From Streptomyces sp. NBC_01224 (GTDB taxonomy: Bacteria; Actinomycetota; Actinomycetes; Streptomycetales; Streptomycetaceae), in the NCBI RefSeq assembly GCF_036002945.1, contig NZ_CP108529.1:8613001-8677000 (forward strand): a DNA stretch of 64,000 bases, written 5' to 3'. A program made the position numbers and the translations under genes. Position 1 is the first letter of the stretch. Every line of letters begins with the position of its first letter. The notes below the pieces were generated by a model. That model saw only the letters and a list, made by a program, of their open reading frames with translations, was not told the origin of the DNA and searched no databases. This document shows positions 17,017-25,438 of the stretch, one piece after another.

Positions 17017-17685
17017 TCACTGCGGGGAGGTGGGTACGGGGTCATCCACGTGTGCGGTCACATGGCTCACGACCGCGACCACCCCGTCGAGTCGCTCGGC
17101 AAGGCAAGTCAGGATCGCGATCTGGCTCCGGCTCTTCAGCCGGCCTTCCAGAGTGACAACGCCGTCCACGACATGGACGGTTACCACATCGGCTCCGAGC
17201 CCCATGGTGCCCACGAGTACGTCCTCGACGATGCGTCGTCGTATCTCCGCGTCGGGTCGCAGAAAGAGGCGTAGCAGGTCCCGGCGTGTGACGATGCCGA
17301 CAAGTCTGTCCTCGTCGTCCACGACCGGAAGCCTCTCCACGCCACCGCGCATCATCAGCCGGGCCGCTTCCGGCGCGCTCTCCTCCGCGCGGACGGTCAC
17401 CGCCGGCGTCGACATGACCTCGGCGGCGGTGAATTCCGCTCCGGACGGGGTCATGGTCGTGGTATCGGCGTCAGGAGCGCCGCCCGTGGCCAGATGCCTT
17501 GCCGCCTGTCGGTTCACCAGGTCGCTCTCGGAGACGACACCGACAACCCGGTCCTCGTCGTCGAGTACGGGCAGTCCACTGATGTTGTGCTGGGCGAGCA
17601 GTTTCGCAACCTCCTTGAAGGAGGTGAGCGAGACGACCGAGACGACCTCGTCGGTCATCAGGTCTCCCACTTTGATGTGCTTCAT
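17017..17685 (-). CDS. CBS-CBS-BON protein 3
   Basis: 222 residues from ATG 17685; the upstream GGAGGCGCCTCC both serves as ribosome binding site and is a perfect 12-base palindrome. CBS1: VGDLMTDEVVSVVSLTSFKE to VVGVVSESDLVNRQAARHLA; CBS2: AAEVMSTPAVTVRAEESAPE to LVGIVTRRDLLRLFLRPDAE; BON: VVTVHVVDGVVTLEGRLKSR to LDGVVAVVSHVTAHVDD. Divergent from the USP gene across a 279-bp region that contains two separate box pairs. The linker between the CBS domains is Asp/Thr-rich (GGAPDADTTTMTPSG). Confidence 0.92.
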   Translation of the reverse strand: MKHIKVGDLMTDEVVSVVSLTSFKEVAKLLAQHNISGLPVLDDEDRVVGVVSESDLVNRQAARHLATGGAPDADTTTMTPSGAEFTAAEVMSTPAVTVRAEESAPEAARLMMRGGVERLPVVDDEDRLVGIVTRRDLLRLFLRPDAEIRRRIVEDVLVGTMGLGADVVTVHVVDGVVTLEGRLKSRSQIAILTCLAERLDGVVAVVSHVTAHVDDPVPTSPQ

Positions 17686-17780
17686 GGAGGCGCCTCCAGC
17701 CGTCTCACAGCGATTCACCCGGACGCGATGCCGCAGGTTGTTCAGGAACCACGATCCACCGGGGCGTATGGAGACGAGGA

Positions 17781-17815
17781 GGGCCGAATGGGTCGTGGCC
17801 GGGACCGGTCGGACC
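17781..17815. promoter_or_regulatory. Tandem DevR-like boxes, CBS protein 3 side
   Basis: GGGCCGAATGGGTCG (17781-17795) and GGGACCGGTCGGACC (17801-17815), 20 bp apart, 96-130 bases before the CBS start. The left half-sites fit the motif; the right halves are degenerate. Confidence 0.4.
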
Positions 17816-17861
17816 CGGTTCGGGCGTCTGGGCACCTGGGCACGGCAGGATTCTCTCGAAA

Positions 17862-17896
17862 GGGTCCATTGGGCCCCGGGCGGTCCTGAGCGGCCC
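17862..17896. promoter_or_regulatory. Tandem DevR-like boxes, USP side
   Basis: GGGTCCATTGGGCCC (17862-17876, 5 of 6 pairs) and GGTCCTGAGCGGCCC (17882-17896), 20 bp apart, ending 68 bases before the USP ATG. Confidence 0.55.
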
Positions 17897-17964
17897 TCTC
17901 CCCGCAGGGGTGAGCGGTGCCAGTGTGAAAGCTGACCCTTCAGTGGCCTCGGCGAGGAGGAACC

Positions 17965-18867
17965 ATGAACGGCACCGCCGGCAGCCCGGAACTGGGATCC
18001 GTCATCGTCGGCGTCGACGGCTCCGGCCCGGCCCGCCGGGCAGCGCTGTGGGCAGCGGCCGAGGCCGCGCGCCGTGACAGTCCGTTGCGCATCGTCTACG
18101 CGGCAGACACGGACGGCCGGGTTCTCTACCTCTCGGCGGAGAGCATCGAGCGCGTTCGCAGCGCGGGCCGCGAACTGCTGCGGGAAACCGCCGCTGCCGT
18201 CGCGGAACAGTATTCCGGTCTGCACGTCACGACGGAGTTCAGCCGCGGCGCACCCGTCCCCAGCCTGCACCGGACGGCCGGCCTGCGCGGCACTGTCGTG
18301 GTGGGCAACCGCGGTCTCGGCGGGTTCAAGAACCTCATGCTCGGATCCGTCGGTCTGAAGGTCGCCGCAGGCGCCACGACGCCCGTCATCGTGGTCAGGG
18401 GCACTGACAACGGGACCGAGACCGGAGTGGTGATCGCCGCGGTCCGTGACGAGCACGACGCCGAATGCGCCCGGTACGCGGCGCGCGAAGCCGAGATCCG
18501 TAAGGCCTCGCTGCGGCTGCTGCACGTGTGGAACATTCTCGAATCAGCCGGACTCGCCGTGACCATGCTCGACGATGTCGAAGCGATCGCAGGCGAACAC
18601 GTCCACCACCTGATCACCGTGACGGACCGGATCCGCGGCGAATTCCCGGAACTGAACGTGCAGGCGGACGCTGAGAAGAGTCTGACCGTCGCCGGGGTCC
18701 TGGTGGAGGCATCGCGCCACGCGGATCTGCTGGTGATGGGCGGACGGCGATCGCCCGGTTTCATCGGCCCCACCCTCGGGCGGGCGACGCACAGCCTGCT
18801 GCACCACGCGCACTGCCCCGTGGAGCTCATTCCGCGGCACGGTTCCGGGCGTGGGAGCGAGTCGTGA
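17965..18867 (+). CDS. Two-domain universal stress protein
   Basis: 300 residues from ATG 17965 (GGCGAGGAGGAACC upstream). Tandem UspA-fold domains. Domain 1: VIVGVDGSGPARRAALWAAA ending VVVGNRGLGGFKNLMLGSVG with VPVIVVRG-like TTPVIVVRG. Domain 2: VVIAAVRDEHDAECARYAAR to DLLVMGGRRSPGFIGPTLGR and HHAHCPVELIPRHG. Domain 1 retains the G-2x-G-9x-G(S) ATP loop, as in the nucleotide-binding Rv2623 class; domain 2 has GGRRSPGF. Cytosolic, probably part of the low-oxygen stationary programme. The stop overlaps a 22-codon ORF (TGATG). Confidence 0.93.
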   Translation: MNGTAGSPELGSVIVGVDGSGPARRAALWAAAEAARRDSPLRIVYAADTDGRVLYLSAESIERVRSAGRELLRETAAAVAEQYSGLHVTTEFSRGAPVPSLHRTAGLRGTVVVGNRGLGGFKNLMLGSVGLKVAAGATTPVIVVRGTDNGTETGVVIAAVRDEHDAECARYAAREAEIRKASLRLLHVWNILESAGLAVTMLDDVEAIAGEHVHHLITVTDRIRGEFPELNVQADAEKSLTVAGVLVEASRHADLLVMGGRRSPGFIGPTLGRATHSLLHHAHCPVELIPRHGSGRGSES

Positions 18868-18935
18868 TGGGCACCGGCGAACGCCGTGAACTCGTCATCG
18901 GTATCGCGGCCGGCGCCGGCCGCCACACCGGCTGA
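18867..18935 (+). pseudogene. 22-codon remnant coupled to the USP gene
   Basis: ATG 18867 overlaps the USP stop. It encodes MGTGERRELVIGIAAGAGRH plus two residues. The overlap and codon use suggest the 5' end of a former second gene of the operon, cut off by a deletion. The family cannot be determined. Confidence 0.3.
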
Positions 18936-18983
18936 CTGAATCGGTCACCGTCACATAGCGATGGCAGCGAGGTGCCTCGGTGT

Positions 18984-20936
18984 TCAGCGAGGGCCGACAC
19001 GGTAGGGCCGCATCATCTCGTTGTCCTCGTGTTCCAGCATGTGGCAGTGCCACACGTATTGTCCCGCCCGGTCGAAGGTGGCCTTGACCCGGGTGATGGC
19101 GTGCGGATAGGCGATCACCGTGTCCTTGAAACCGCTCTCCCCGGGCTCCGGAGGTCTTGCGCTGTGCCCGGTGCTCTGCCGGTCGACGACCTGGAACTGA
19201 ACCTCGTGGATGTGGATCGGGTGGGCATCTTTGGTGGAGTTGTGTATTTCCCAGATCTCGGTCGCCCCGAGTGCCGGGTTCTCCGTGATGGGATCGCCCC
19301 ATCCCATGGGGGTCGGGTTTCCGTGCCGGTCCACGGTGCCGAGCATCACCACGCGGGGACCCACGCCCCGCAGGACCGCGGAGTTCTGCTCCTGCAGGGA
19401 GATCTGCCGCGTGTGGCTCGCTGGACCCAGAGGTTCGAACGGCGGAAGGGTGAGGTGGGCTGGGGGTACGGTCCTGTCCGGTGTGGCGAGCGGTCGTGCC
19501 ACCGTGAATTTCATGACCTGTCCGGTGGTCCCGGGGGCCGCCGGCCGGAAGTCCGTGCCCGCCCTCCCGCCCCTGAACGGCTCGTCGGGGCCCTCGTTGA
19601 TGAGGTACAGATCAGTTCCGACCGGGATCGAGGTGAAGTCGACGACGACGTCGGCGCGTTCGGCGGGGGCGGTGAGCAGTTGGTCGCGCTGCACGGGTGC
19701 GGGCAGAAAGCCTCCCTCCGAACCGATCTGCCAGAAGGGGAGCACCGGGTCTGCGGGACGAGGGGCCATCGGGTCGGTGACGATCTTCAGGATCAGGAAG
19801 CGTGCGTTGCAGCCGTTGAGGAACCGCAGGCGGTAGCGGCGCGGCTCGACGGAGAGAGCGGGCCAGGTACGGCCGTTGGTCACCATCGTGTTGCCGAAGA
19901 ACTCCGGGTTCCAGATGGGGGAGATGTCACTGCCGGGGATGTAGGGTCCGGTGAAGTGGTCGAAGGATGCGCGGCTCGCCGGGTAGAACAGGCTGCCGTC
20001 GGTGGAGAACGACCGGTCCTGGATGACGACCGGGATCTCGTAGTAGTGCTTTCCCGGGGGGTCACCCAGTTTCGGCGCCGGCCCCGGAAGCACACCGTCC
20101 GGGAGGTCGGCGGGCCCGCCGCGCAGGAGGTAGAAGCCCGCCAGCCCCGCGTAGACGTTCAGCCGAGTGACCCCCAGGGCATGGTCATGGAACCAGGAGG
20201 TGGCGGCACGCTCCTGATTGGCGTACTGGAATATGGCGGTTCCAGGCCCCCAAGCTACATCGAACTGGTTCTCGAATATTTTCCTGAACTGTTCATAGAA
20301 GGAGCCCGTCCGTGCGTATCCGTCGGCGATGTCGGAAGCGCGGGGTAGATACCACGCCTCGGGGTAGCCGTCGCTCTCCTGCGTGTTGTGCCCACCGTGC
20401 AGGTGGGTCACGATCGGCACGGGCCCGGTATAGGGGCCGGGTGTCGAGGCGAAGGCCGGCCGCGTATCGCGCCGTGAAATGCCGCCTTGGGGGTTGGCCC
20501 AGTGCAGTGTGGGGTCTACCGGCAGCAGGTGCGGCAGATGATTGCCGTGGCGGTCGATCAGCTCGTTCACCCACGTGACCCGTATGGCCCTGCCGAAGGT
20601 CGCCTCGACGGTGCATGCAGGATAGGAGAAGCTTCCCGGATGCCGGGTCGACCCGTATCCCCACACCGTTGTGGCCGGCATACCGGCTGGCAGGATCTGC
20701 TGCCGCAACTGCCGAACACCGATCGTGTAGTGGTCGACGCGTCCTGCCTCGTCCCTCTCGGCCCAGGGCATGACCGGCGGGACGGCGAGCTCGGTGACGT
20801 ACTTCTCGACGTGCGTCGGGTCCAGGACGCGGCTGGGGACCCCCGGCCAGGCCCGCGCGGCGGCAGACCCGGCCGGGATGAAGAGGCACGTTCCGCCGAC
20901 GAGGCCGGCCTTGATGAATTGTCGCCTTGTGGCCAT
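18984..20936 (-). CDS. Secreted multicopper oxidase (CotA/bilirubin oxidase type)
   Basis: 650 residues from ATG 20936 (AGGAGGGCTCAG upstream). The frame is open 200 codons further 5', but that part is not protein-like. Tat-type signal: MATRRQFIKAGLVGGTCLFI. Copper ligands are all present: THLHGGHN near 195, TSWFHDHALG near 262, AHPIHIHEVQF near 580 and YVWHCHMLEHEDNEMM near 630, the last giving the type 1 Cys-His and axial Met. Three cupredoxin domains oxidise phenolics, bilirubin-like substrates or Cu(I)/Mn(II) with O2 reduced to water. It sits inside the dormancy island but has no obvious box upstream. Confidence 0.93.
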   Translation of the reverse strand: MATRRQFIKAGLVGGTCLFIPAGSAAARAWPGVPSRVLDPTHVEKYVTELAVPPVMPWAERDEAGRVDHYTIGVRQLRQQILPAGMPATTVWGYGSTRHPGSFSYPACTVEATFGRAIRVTWVNELIDRHGNHLPHLLPVDPTLHWANPQGGISRRDTRPAFASTPGPYTGPVPIVTHLHGGHNTQESDGYPEAWYLPRASDIADGYARTGSFYEQFRKIFENQFDVAWGPGTAIFQYANQERAATSWFHDHALGVTRLNVYAGLAGFYLLRGGPADLPDGVLPGPAPKLGDPPGKHYYEIPVVIQDRSFSTDGSLFYPASRASFDHFTGPYIPGSDISPIWNPEFFGNTMVTNGRTWPALSVEPRRYRLRFLNGCNARFLILKIVTDPMAPRPADPVLPFWQIGSEGGFLPAPVQRDQLLTAPAERADVVVDFTSIPVGTDLYLINEGPDEPFRGGRAGTDFRPAAPGTTGQVMKFTVARPLATPDRTVPPAHLTLPPFEPLGPASHTRQISLQEQNSAVLRGVGPRVVMLGTVDRHGNPTPMGWGDPITENPALGATEIWEIHNSTKDAHPIHIHEVQFQVVDRQSTGHSARPPEPGESGFKDTVIAYPHAITRVKATFDRAGQYVWHCHMLEHEDNEMMRPYRVGPR

Positions 20937-21239
20937 CTGAGCCCTCCTGGACACGGCCCCCCATCGGCTGCAGTCCCAGAAACCGTTCCAGTGTTTCCGA
21001 CACAACGAAGAAGAGCCACTCGAAACGTCGTGGGCCGAGATCTTCGTGCACGCGCAGCGTTTCAGCTCGCCCGGTTCCCCGCACTCTGCGGCGTTCACGG
21101 TGCATGGCTTACGACGGTGGCGACAGTCGGCTCGATCGAGCAGCACCCCGCCCGCCCAGGGTGAGAGCGATACGGCACGGCCGGGCTCCAGCAGCTGCAC
21201 TTTTTTGCCGCGCCGAACCGCCCTTCGGGAAGCTGCCTC
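20937..21239. other. Region upstream of the multicopper oxidase
   Basis: Holds the oxidase promoter by position. No GGGnCC box pair, no second gene and no clear repeat seen. Confidence 0.45.
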
Positions 21240-21540
21240 CAGAGCCGGCCTAGCCGGGACCACACCGTCTGGGATACCGAGACCGGTCTGGAGACCGAGG
21301 TCGACCTGGAGAGCCTGAGGGGCTGGGCGAGCAGGACGAGAACGACCGAGGTGAGGGGCTCCAGGCGAGCTGACCACCGTCGAGCGGGACGAGCTCAGGC
21401 AGTCCGCAAGGAAGTCGCCGGGCTCTGCTCGTGGAAGGACACGGATGGCGTCAATCGTTTGTGCCGATCCTGAGCCAGGCCCGCTCGTCCTGCACACGGC
21501 CCGCGGCAGCGAGTGCAAATCGTCATGAATTCCGCAGTGA
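21240..21540 (+). mobile_element. IS3-family transposase debris
   Basis: In shifting frames: LESLRGWASRTRTTE (end of the OrfA HTH), then ELTTVERDELRQ (OrfA leucine-zipper start, usually LTTxERxELxRLRKEN), then directly GPLVLHTARGSECKSS, which resembles the second catalytic Asp region (HSDRGSQY) of OrfB. The middle of the element is deleted. No terminal inverted repeats were recognised. Confidence 0.4.
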
Positions 21541-21677
21541 ACCAAGGAAGTCGAAGCTCCGCCAGAGCGCCGGACCGGCCATCGTCCTACGGCACCGCCG
21601 TCGAGAGTTCCGTCGACGTCCTCGACGCCGAGATCGGCAGCGACCGGCTGCTGCGGGACGCAGTGCCTGAGGGCGCT

Positions 21678-22406
21678 TCAGCCAAGCTCCATGCGCACGT
21701 CCACGACGCCTTCGACCGCGCGAATGGCCCGAGCCAGAAGTGGCACCAGGGAACGGTTCCGGAGAGGTCCCCGCAGGGTGACGACACCATCCAGCACAGA
21801 GAACTCCACCCGGTCCGGGGGAGAGAGTTCGGCGACAACAGCGGATCGGATCTCCTCCTCGATCTCCTTGTCCGGGCGCAGGAACACCTTCAACAGGTCG
21901 CTGCGGCTCACGACGCCCTCCAGCATGCCGAGATCGTTCACGACGGGCAGTCGTTTCACTCGTTTGCGCGCCATGATGCGGGCGGCCTCGGCGAGCGTGG
22001 CGTCGGGGTGGACGGTGACGGCCGGACTCGACATCAGCTCCTCGGCCAGCACGGCGCCGGCTTTGGACGCCTCCTCCAGTTGGCCGGGCAGCTTCGGCTC
22101 GTCCTGCCGGAACTCCTCCTTGGGCAGCAGGTCCGCCTCGGACACGACCCCGACGACGCGACCCTCGCCTTCGAGGACCGGCACGGCGCTGACTTTCCAC
22201 TGATGCATCAGCTCGACGATCTCCTTGTACGAGGCCTCGCGGCCGATGGCCACAGCAGTGTGGGTCATGACGTCGCTGACGGTGTACCGGAATGCAGCCA
22301 TGGGGTGCTCCGCAAGGGCGAAATTGACCTCCTGCCCGATCCCCATCAGGCGGGCACGGTACTGGGCAGGCAGGGCTGCGGTGATGCGAGTCGGAGAAAC
22401 GCTCAT
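21678..22406 (-). CDS. CBS-CBS-BON protein 4
   Basis: 242 residues from ATG 22406 (AGGAGGCCATCG). An equally good internal start is ATG 22301 (GGAGCACCCC upstream), giving 207 residues like the paralogues. CBS1: VSDVMTHTAVAIGREASYKE to VVGVVSEADLLPKEEFRQDE; CBS2: EELMSSPAVTVHPDATLAEA to LEGVVSRSDLLKVFLRPDKE; BON: VEFSVLDGVVTLRGPLRNRS to VEGVVDVRMELG. The extra N-terminal 35 residues (SVSPTRITAALPAQYRARLM) look like the beginning of a cyclic-nucleotide-binding protein, not like the CBS family. That suggests a deletion fused two genes. Confidence 0.9.
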   Translation of the reverse strand: MSVSPTRITAALPAQYRARLMGIGQEVNFALAEHPMAAFRYTVSDVMTHTAVAIGREASYKEIVELMHQWKVSAVPVLEGEGRVVGVVSEADLLPKEEFRQDEPKLPGQLEEASKAGAVLAEELMSSPAVTVHPDATLAEAARIMARKRVKRLPVVNDLGMLEGVVSRSDLLKVFLRPDKEIEEEIRSAVVAELSPPDRVEFSVLDGVVTLRGPLRNRSLVPLLARAIRAVEGVVDVRMELG

Positions 22407-22465
22407 CGATGGCCTCCTCTGTAGCCTCCGGTTTCAGCATCGCCGGGCAGTCGGTTCACGGACAT

Positions 22466-22501
22466 GGGTCCACCGGCCCCTGCCGCGGTCCCGTCCGGCC
22501 C
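22466..22501. promoter_or_regulatory. Tandem DevR-like boxes upstream of CBS protein 4
   Basis: GGGTCCACCGGCCCC (22466-22480, 5 of 6 pairs) and CGGTCCCGTCCGGCCC (22486-22501); left half-sites 20 bp apart. They lie 60-95 bases before ATG 22406. Confidence 0.5.
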
Positions 22502-22559
22502 TGGGCGGGCAAGCTTGGCGATTTCGGGGCGCTCGGCGGCTCTGTCGGCCGAGTCCCTT

Positions 22560-22577
22560 CTCGCGCCCGATCGCGAG
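22560..22577 (-). terminator. Possible hairpin after the nicotinate phosphoribosyltransferase gene
   Basis: CTCGCG and CGCGAG arms around CCCGAT, 6 bases beyond the stop codon. The stem is short, so this is a weak call. Confidence 0.3.
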
Positions 22578-22583
22578 TTCGGA

Positions 22584-23930
22584 TCAGAAGGCTTCGTGAG
22601 TGCCCCCCAGCAGATTCCTTTCGATGTACCGGCGGACATCCGCGGTGAGTGAGCTGAGGCGTCGTGAGAGTTCCGCTTTTGGCACGGTGGGCGCCCTTAT
22701 GGTGCGGGCCCCGGGTGGCAGTGCGGCGAGGTCGGTCATGAACCTTTGCCGGACCGTGTCCAGCTCTGCACGTTCTGAAACGCGTCGCCCCTCCCGCATG
22801 ACCGACTCCAGCAGCGGGACGCCATCCGGCGGCGGCTGCTCGTCGACGAGAGCTATGAGATCCGCGTATCCCGGTCTACGGAACACCTGCTTGCGCCCCG
22901 GCGCCGTCACCTTGGCCGAGGACAGTTTCATCACGGGCCGGCTGTCGTACTCGACCAACTTGTATGCGGAATCCAGGTAGGGGGCATCTGCACAGACGCC
23001 GATCCGGGTGCCGACCGCGTACGTATCGATGGGCGCTTCGGAGCGGACCAGGCTGTCAACGGAGAACTCGTCGAGACCACCGCTCGCCACAATCCGTGTC
23101 TTCCGGAGGCCGGCAGCATCGAGGATGGTCCGCGCCTGCACGGCCAGGGCTCCGAGGTCACCGCTGTCGAGCCGGATGGCGCACCCCGGGCCGAGGCCCA
23201 GATCGCGCAGTACACGCGCCGCTGTCGCCACACCTCGCACGGTGTCGTAGGTGTCCACGAGAAGCGTCACCGGGCCCGGATGGGACCGGGCGAAGGCCCG
23301 GAACGCGTCCTCCTCGGTACCGAACGCTTCGATGTACGAGTGGGCCATCGTGCCGACAGCGGTCAGGCCCTCGGAGTGAGCCGCCGCCACATTGCTGGTT
23401 CCGGCGAAGCCGACCATGGCACCCAGCCGGGCGGCCTGGTGTCCGGCTTCGATGCCATGAGTGCGGCGCAGGGAGAAGTCCACGACCGGGTGTCCGTCCG
23501 CGGCCAGGACGCACCGGGCACATTTGGAGGCGATGGAGGTCTGATGGTTGAGCTGGTTGAGTACGTAGGTTTCAACGAGCTGGGCCTGCGGGAGGGGTGC
23601 AGTGATTTCCAGCAGGGGTTCTCCGGCCAGCACGATGTGCCCTTCGGGTACTGCCCTGACTTCGCCTCTGAATTCCAGGCCGAGCAGCGGTGCCAGATCA
23701 TCGGACTGTCGTCCCAGCACGGAGGCGAAGACGTCCACGTCATCTGCGTCCACACGATAGGCGGAGAGGAAATCGAGGACCGAATCCAGCCCGGCACAGA
23801 CAAGGAAACCTCGGTCCGGCGGCAGAATGCGCACGAACAGACTGAACGTCGCCGAACGTGTCATGCCCTCGTTCAGATACGACTGAGCCATCGTGACCTC
23901 GTAGAGGTCGGTGCTCGTTGCATTCGACAT
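22584..23930 (-). CDS. pncB: Nicotinate phosphoribosyltransferase
   Basis: 448 residues from ATG 23930 (GGAGGAAGGTGCCGTCG upstream). Converts nicotinate plus PRPP (with ATP hydrolysis) to nicotinate mononucleotide, the entry of NAD salvage. Family blocks seen: STDLYEVTMAQSYLNEGMTR at the N-terminus, FSLFVRILPPDRGFLV, DFSLRRTHGIEAG near 150, GFAGTSNVAAA, LVDTYDTVRG, the phosphate-binding CAIRLDSGDLGALA, IVASGGLDEF and DTYAVGTRIG. In M. tuberculosis a second copy (pncB2, Rv0573c) is in the DosR regulon, which fits its location here. A box pair lies 211-245 bases upstream. Confidence 0.95.
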   Translation of the reverse strand: MSNATSTDLYEVTMAQSYLNEGMTRSATFSLFVRILPPDRGFLVCAGLDSVLDFLSAYRVDADDVDVFASVLGRQSDDLAPLLGLEFRGEVRAVPEGHIVLAGEPLLEITAPLPQAQLVETYVLNQLNHQTSIASKCARCVLAADGHPVVDFSLRRTHGIEAGHQAARLGAMVGFAGTSNVAAAHSEGLTAVGTMAHSYIEAFGTEEDAFRAFARSHPGPVTLLVDTYDTVRGVATAARVLRDLGLGPGCAIRLDSGDLGALAVQARTILDAAGLRKTRIVASGGLDEFSVDSLVRSEAPIDTYAVGTRIGVCADAPYLDSAYKLVEYDSRPVMKLSSAKVTAPGRKQVFRRPGYADLIALVDEQPPPDGVPLLESVMREGRRVSERAELDTVRQRFMTDLAALPPGARTIRAPTVPKAELSRRLSSLTADVRRYIERNLLGGTHEAF

Positions 23931-24140
23931 CGACGGCACCTTCCTCCCCGTCGCGTCATCCCCTCCGGGACTTCCGCCCGGCCCCCGCGCGCTCGCGCAC
24001 CACCCCGCACTCCTCCCTCCACTATCGGCCTCCTGCGTCTCGTGGGCCAGCCGGACGCCGGGGCGGCAACCGCACCGCCGAGTCTCTTCTGCCGCTGCCG
24101 AAGAGCACGTCGTGCGTCCGGACCGGCCGGACAACGGTGG

Positions 24141-24175
24141 GGGCCGAACGTTCCGTATCCGGGCCGAACCGGTCC
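24141..24175. promoter_or_regulatory. Tandem DevR-like boxes between pncB and a USP remnant
   Basis: GGGCCGAACGTTCCG (24141-24155) and GGGCCGAACCGGTCC (24161-24175, 5 of 6 pairs), identical over the first 9 bases and exactly 20 bp apart. They could serve pncB (far) or the decayed USP gene just to the right (near). Confidence 0.5.
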
Positions 24176-24208
24176 TCACAAACGTATCGGGGAACCGGAG
24201 AGAGGAGC

Positions 24209-24627
24209 GGCGGCGATCGGGTTCGCCTTCCACGAGGCTCGGGCGAGGGGCTGCGACCTGGAATGCCGTACATGCCTGGCGCTGTCCCTCGCACGACCGC
24301 GCCGATCATCCGCGGACTGCCGGTGAGCCGCACCTCTACTGCAAGGAACGTGCGGCGACCCTGACCGACGAAGCGGTGGCCGAGTCCGTACGCGATCACC
24401 CGACGGTCCGGCCGCACTCGGCGGCGGTCGAGGGAACGGCCGCAAAAGTGCCGGTCCAGCGTTCGGCCGCTGCAGACCTGATCGTTGTCGGAGCGCATCG
24501 CCGCCGCAGCCACCTCGGACTCCAACTCGGCCGAGTTGCCCATACCCTGCTCCACCACGCCGACTGTCCGGTGGCTGTCGTACCTCTGGCGGCTCGTTCG
24601 TGCGAGACCCCTCGCCTCACTTCCTGA
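24209..24627 (+). pseudogene. Decayed universal stress protein (second domain)
   Basis: Starts with AIGFAFHEARARGCDLECR in one frame (the opening helix of a USP second domain). After a frameshift it continues as TLTDEAVAESVRDHPTVRPH, then AAADLIVVGAHRRRSHLGLQ and GRVAHTLLHHADCPVAVVPL in another. The first domain is absent. The 3' end overlaps the last 11 bases of the convergent PPK2 gene. Confidence 0.7.
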
Positions 24628-25438
24628 GTTGCGACGCGTGGTCGGGGACGTACGTCTGAAGGTCTCTCGGCGGTCGTTGGTACCCGGTGGCCGGAGGCCG
24701 CGGAGGCAGTTCGATCAACGGCGGAGCGACTGCCTCGTACGGCACGGTCGACAGGAGATGGGCGATCATGTTCAGGCGGGCCCGGCGCTTGTCGTCGCTC
24801 TCGACGACGTACCACGGAGCCTCCGAGATGTCGGTATGGACGAACATGTCGTCCTTCGCCCGTGAATAGGCCTCCCAGCGGGTGATCGATTCCAGGTCCA
24901 TCGGCGAGAGTTTCCACCGGCGGGTGGGATCCTGCAGTCGGCGTCGGAACCGCTCCTCCTGCACCGCGTCACTCACCGAGAACCAGTATTTGCGCAACAG
25001 AATGCCGTCCTCCACCAGCATCCGCTCGAAGATCGGGCACTGGCGAAGGAACCGCTGGTGTTCCTCCATGGTGCAAAAACCCATGACGCGCTCGACGCCG
25101 GCGCGGTTGTACCAGCTCCGGTCGAGCAGGACCACTTCCCCCGCGGCTGGAAGATGCTCGACATAGCGCTGGAAATACCACTGGCCGCGCTCGCGCTCGG
25201 TGGGCCGCGGCAGAGCGACGATACGTGCCACTCGGGGATTGAGGTGTTCGGTGACCCGTTTGATCGTGCTCCCCTTGCCCGCCGCGTCACGTCCCTCGAA
25301 CACCACGACGAGCCGTGCGCCTTCCGCGCGTACCCACTCCTGGAGCTTCACGAGCTCGGTCTGGAGCCGGTACAGCTCCCGCTCGTACAGCGAGCGCTGC
25401 AGCTTTCCGGGCTGGCCCGAGCCTTTGTCGTCCGACAT
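24617..25438 (-). CDS. ppk2: Polyphosphate kinase 2
   Basis: 273 residues from ATG 25438. P-loop kinase transferring phosphate between polyphosphate and nucleotides, probably ADP/GDP (class I length). Walker A is EGRDAAGKGST at 48-58, where Asp51 is the catalytic residue; the Walker B/lid entry is VLLDRSWYNRAGVERVMGFC (Asp106); further family blocks are IFERMLVEDGILLRKYWFSV and RRWKLSPMDLESITRWEAYS. Cytosolic. In this setting it may allow ATP regeneration when respiration stops. No GGGnCC box upstream. The gene end overlaps a USP remnant. Confidence 0.95.
   Translation of the reverse strand: MSDDKGSGQPGKLQRSLYERELYRLQTELVKLQEWVRAEGARLVVVFEGRDAAGKGSTIKRVTEHLNPRVARIVALPRPTERERGQWYFQRYVEHLPAAGEVVLLDRSWYNRAGVERVMGFCTMEEHQRFLRQCPIFERMLVEDGILLRKYWFSVSDAVQEERFRRRLQDPTRRWKLSPMDLESITRWEAYSRAKDDMFVHTDISEAPWYVVESDDKRRARLNMIAHLLSTVPYEAVAPPLIELPPRPPATGYQRPPRDLQTYVPDHASQLRK

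Noticed and set aside
20937..21545. 200-codon upstream extension of the multicopper oxidase frame
   Set aside because: No family similarity, no start signal, and a clean Tat signal with ribosome binding site exists at 20936.
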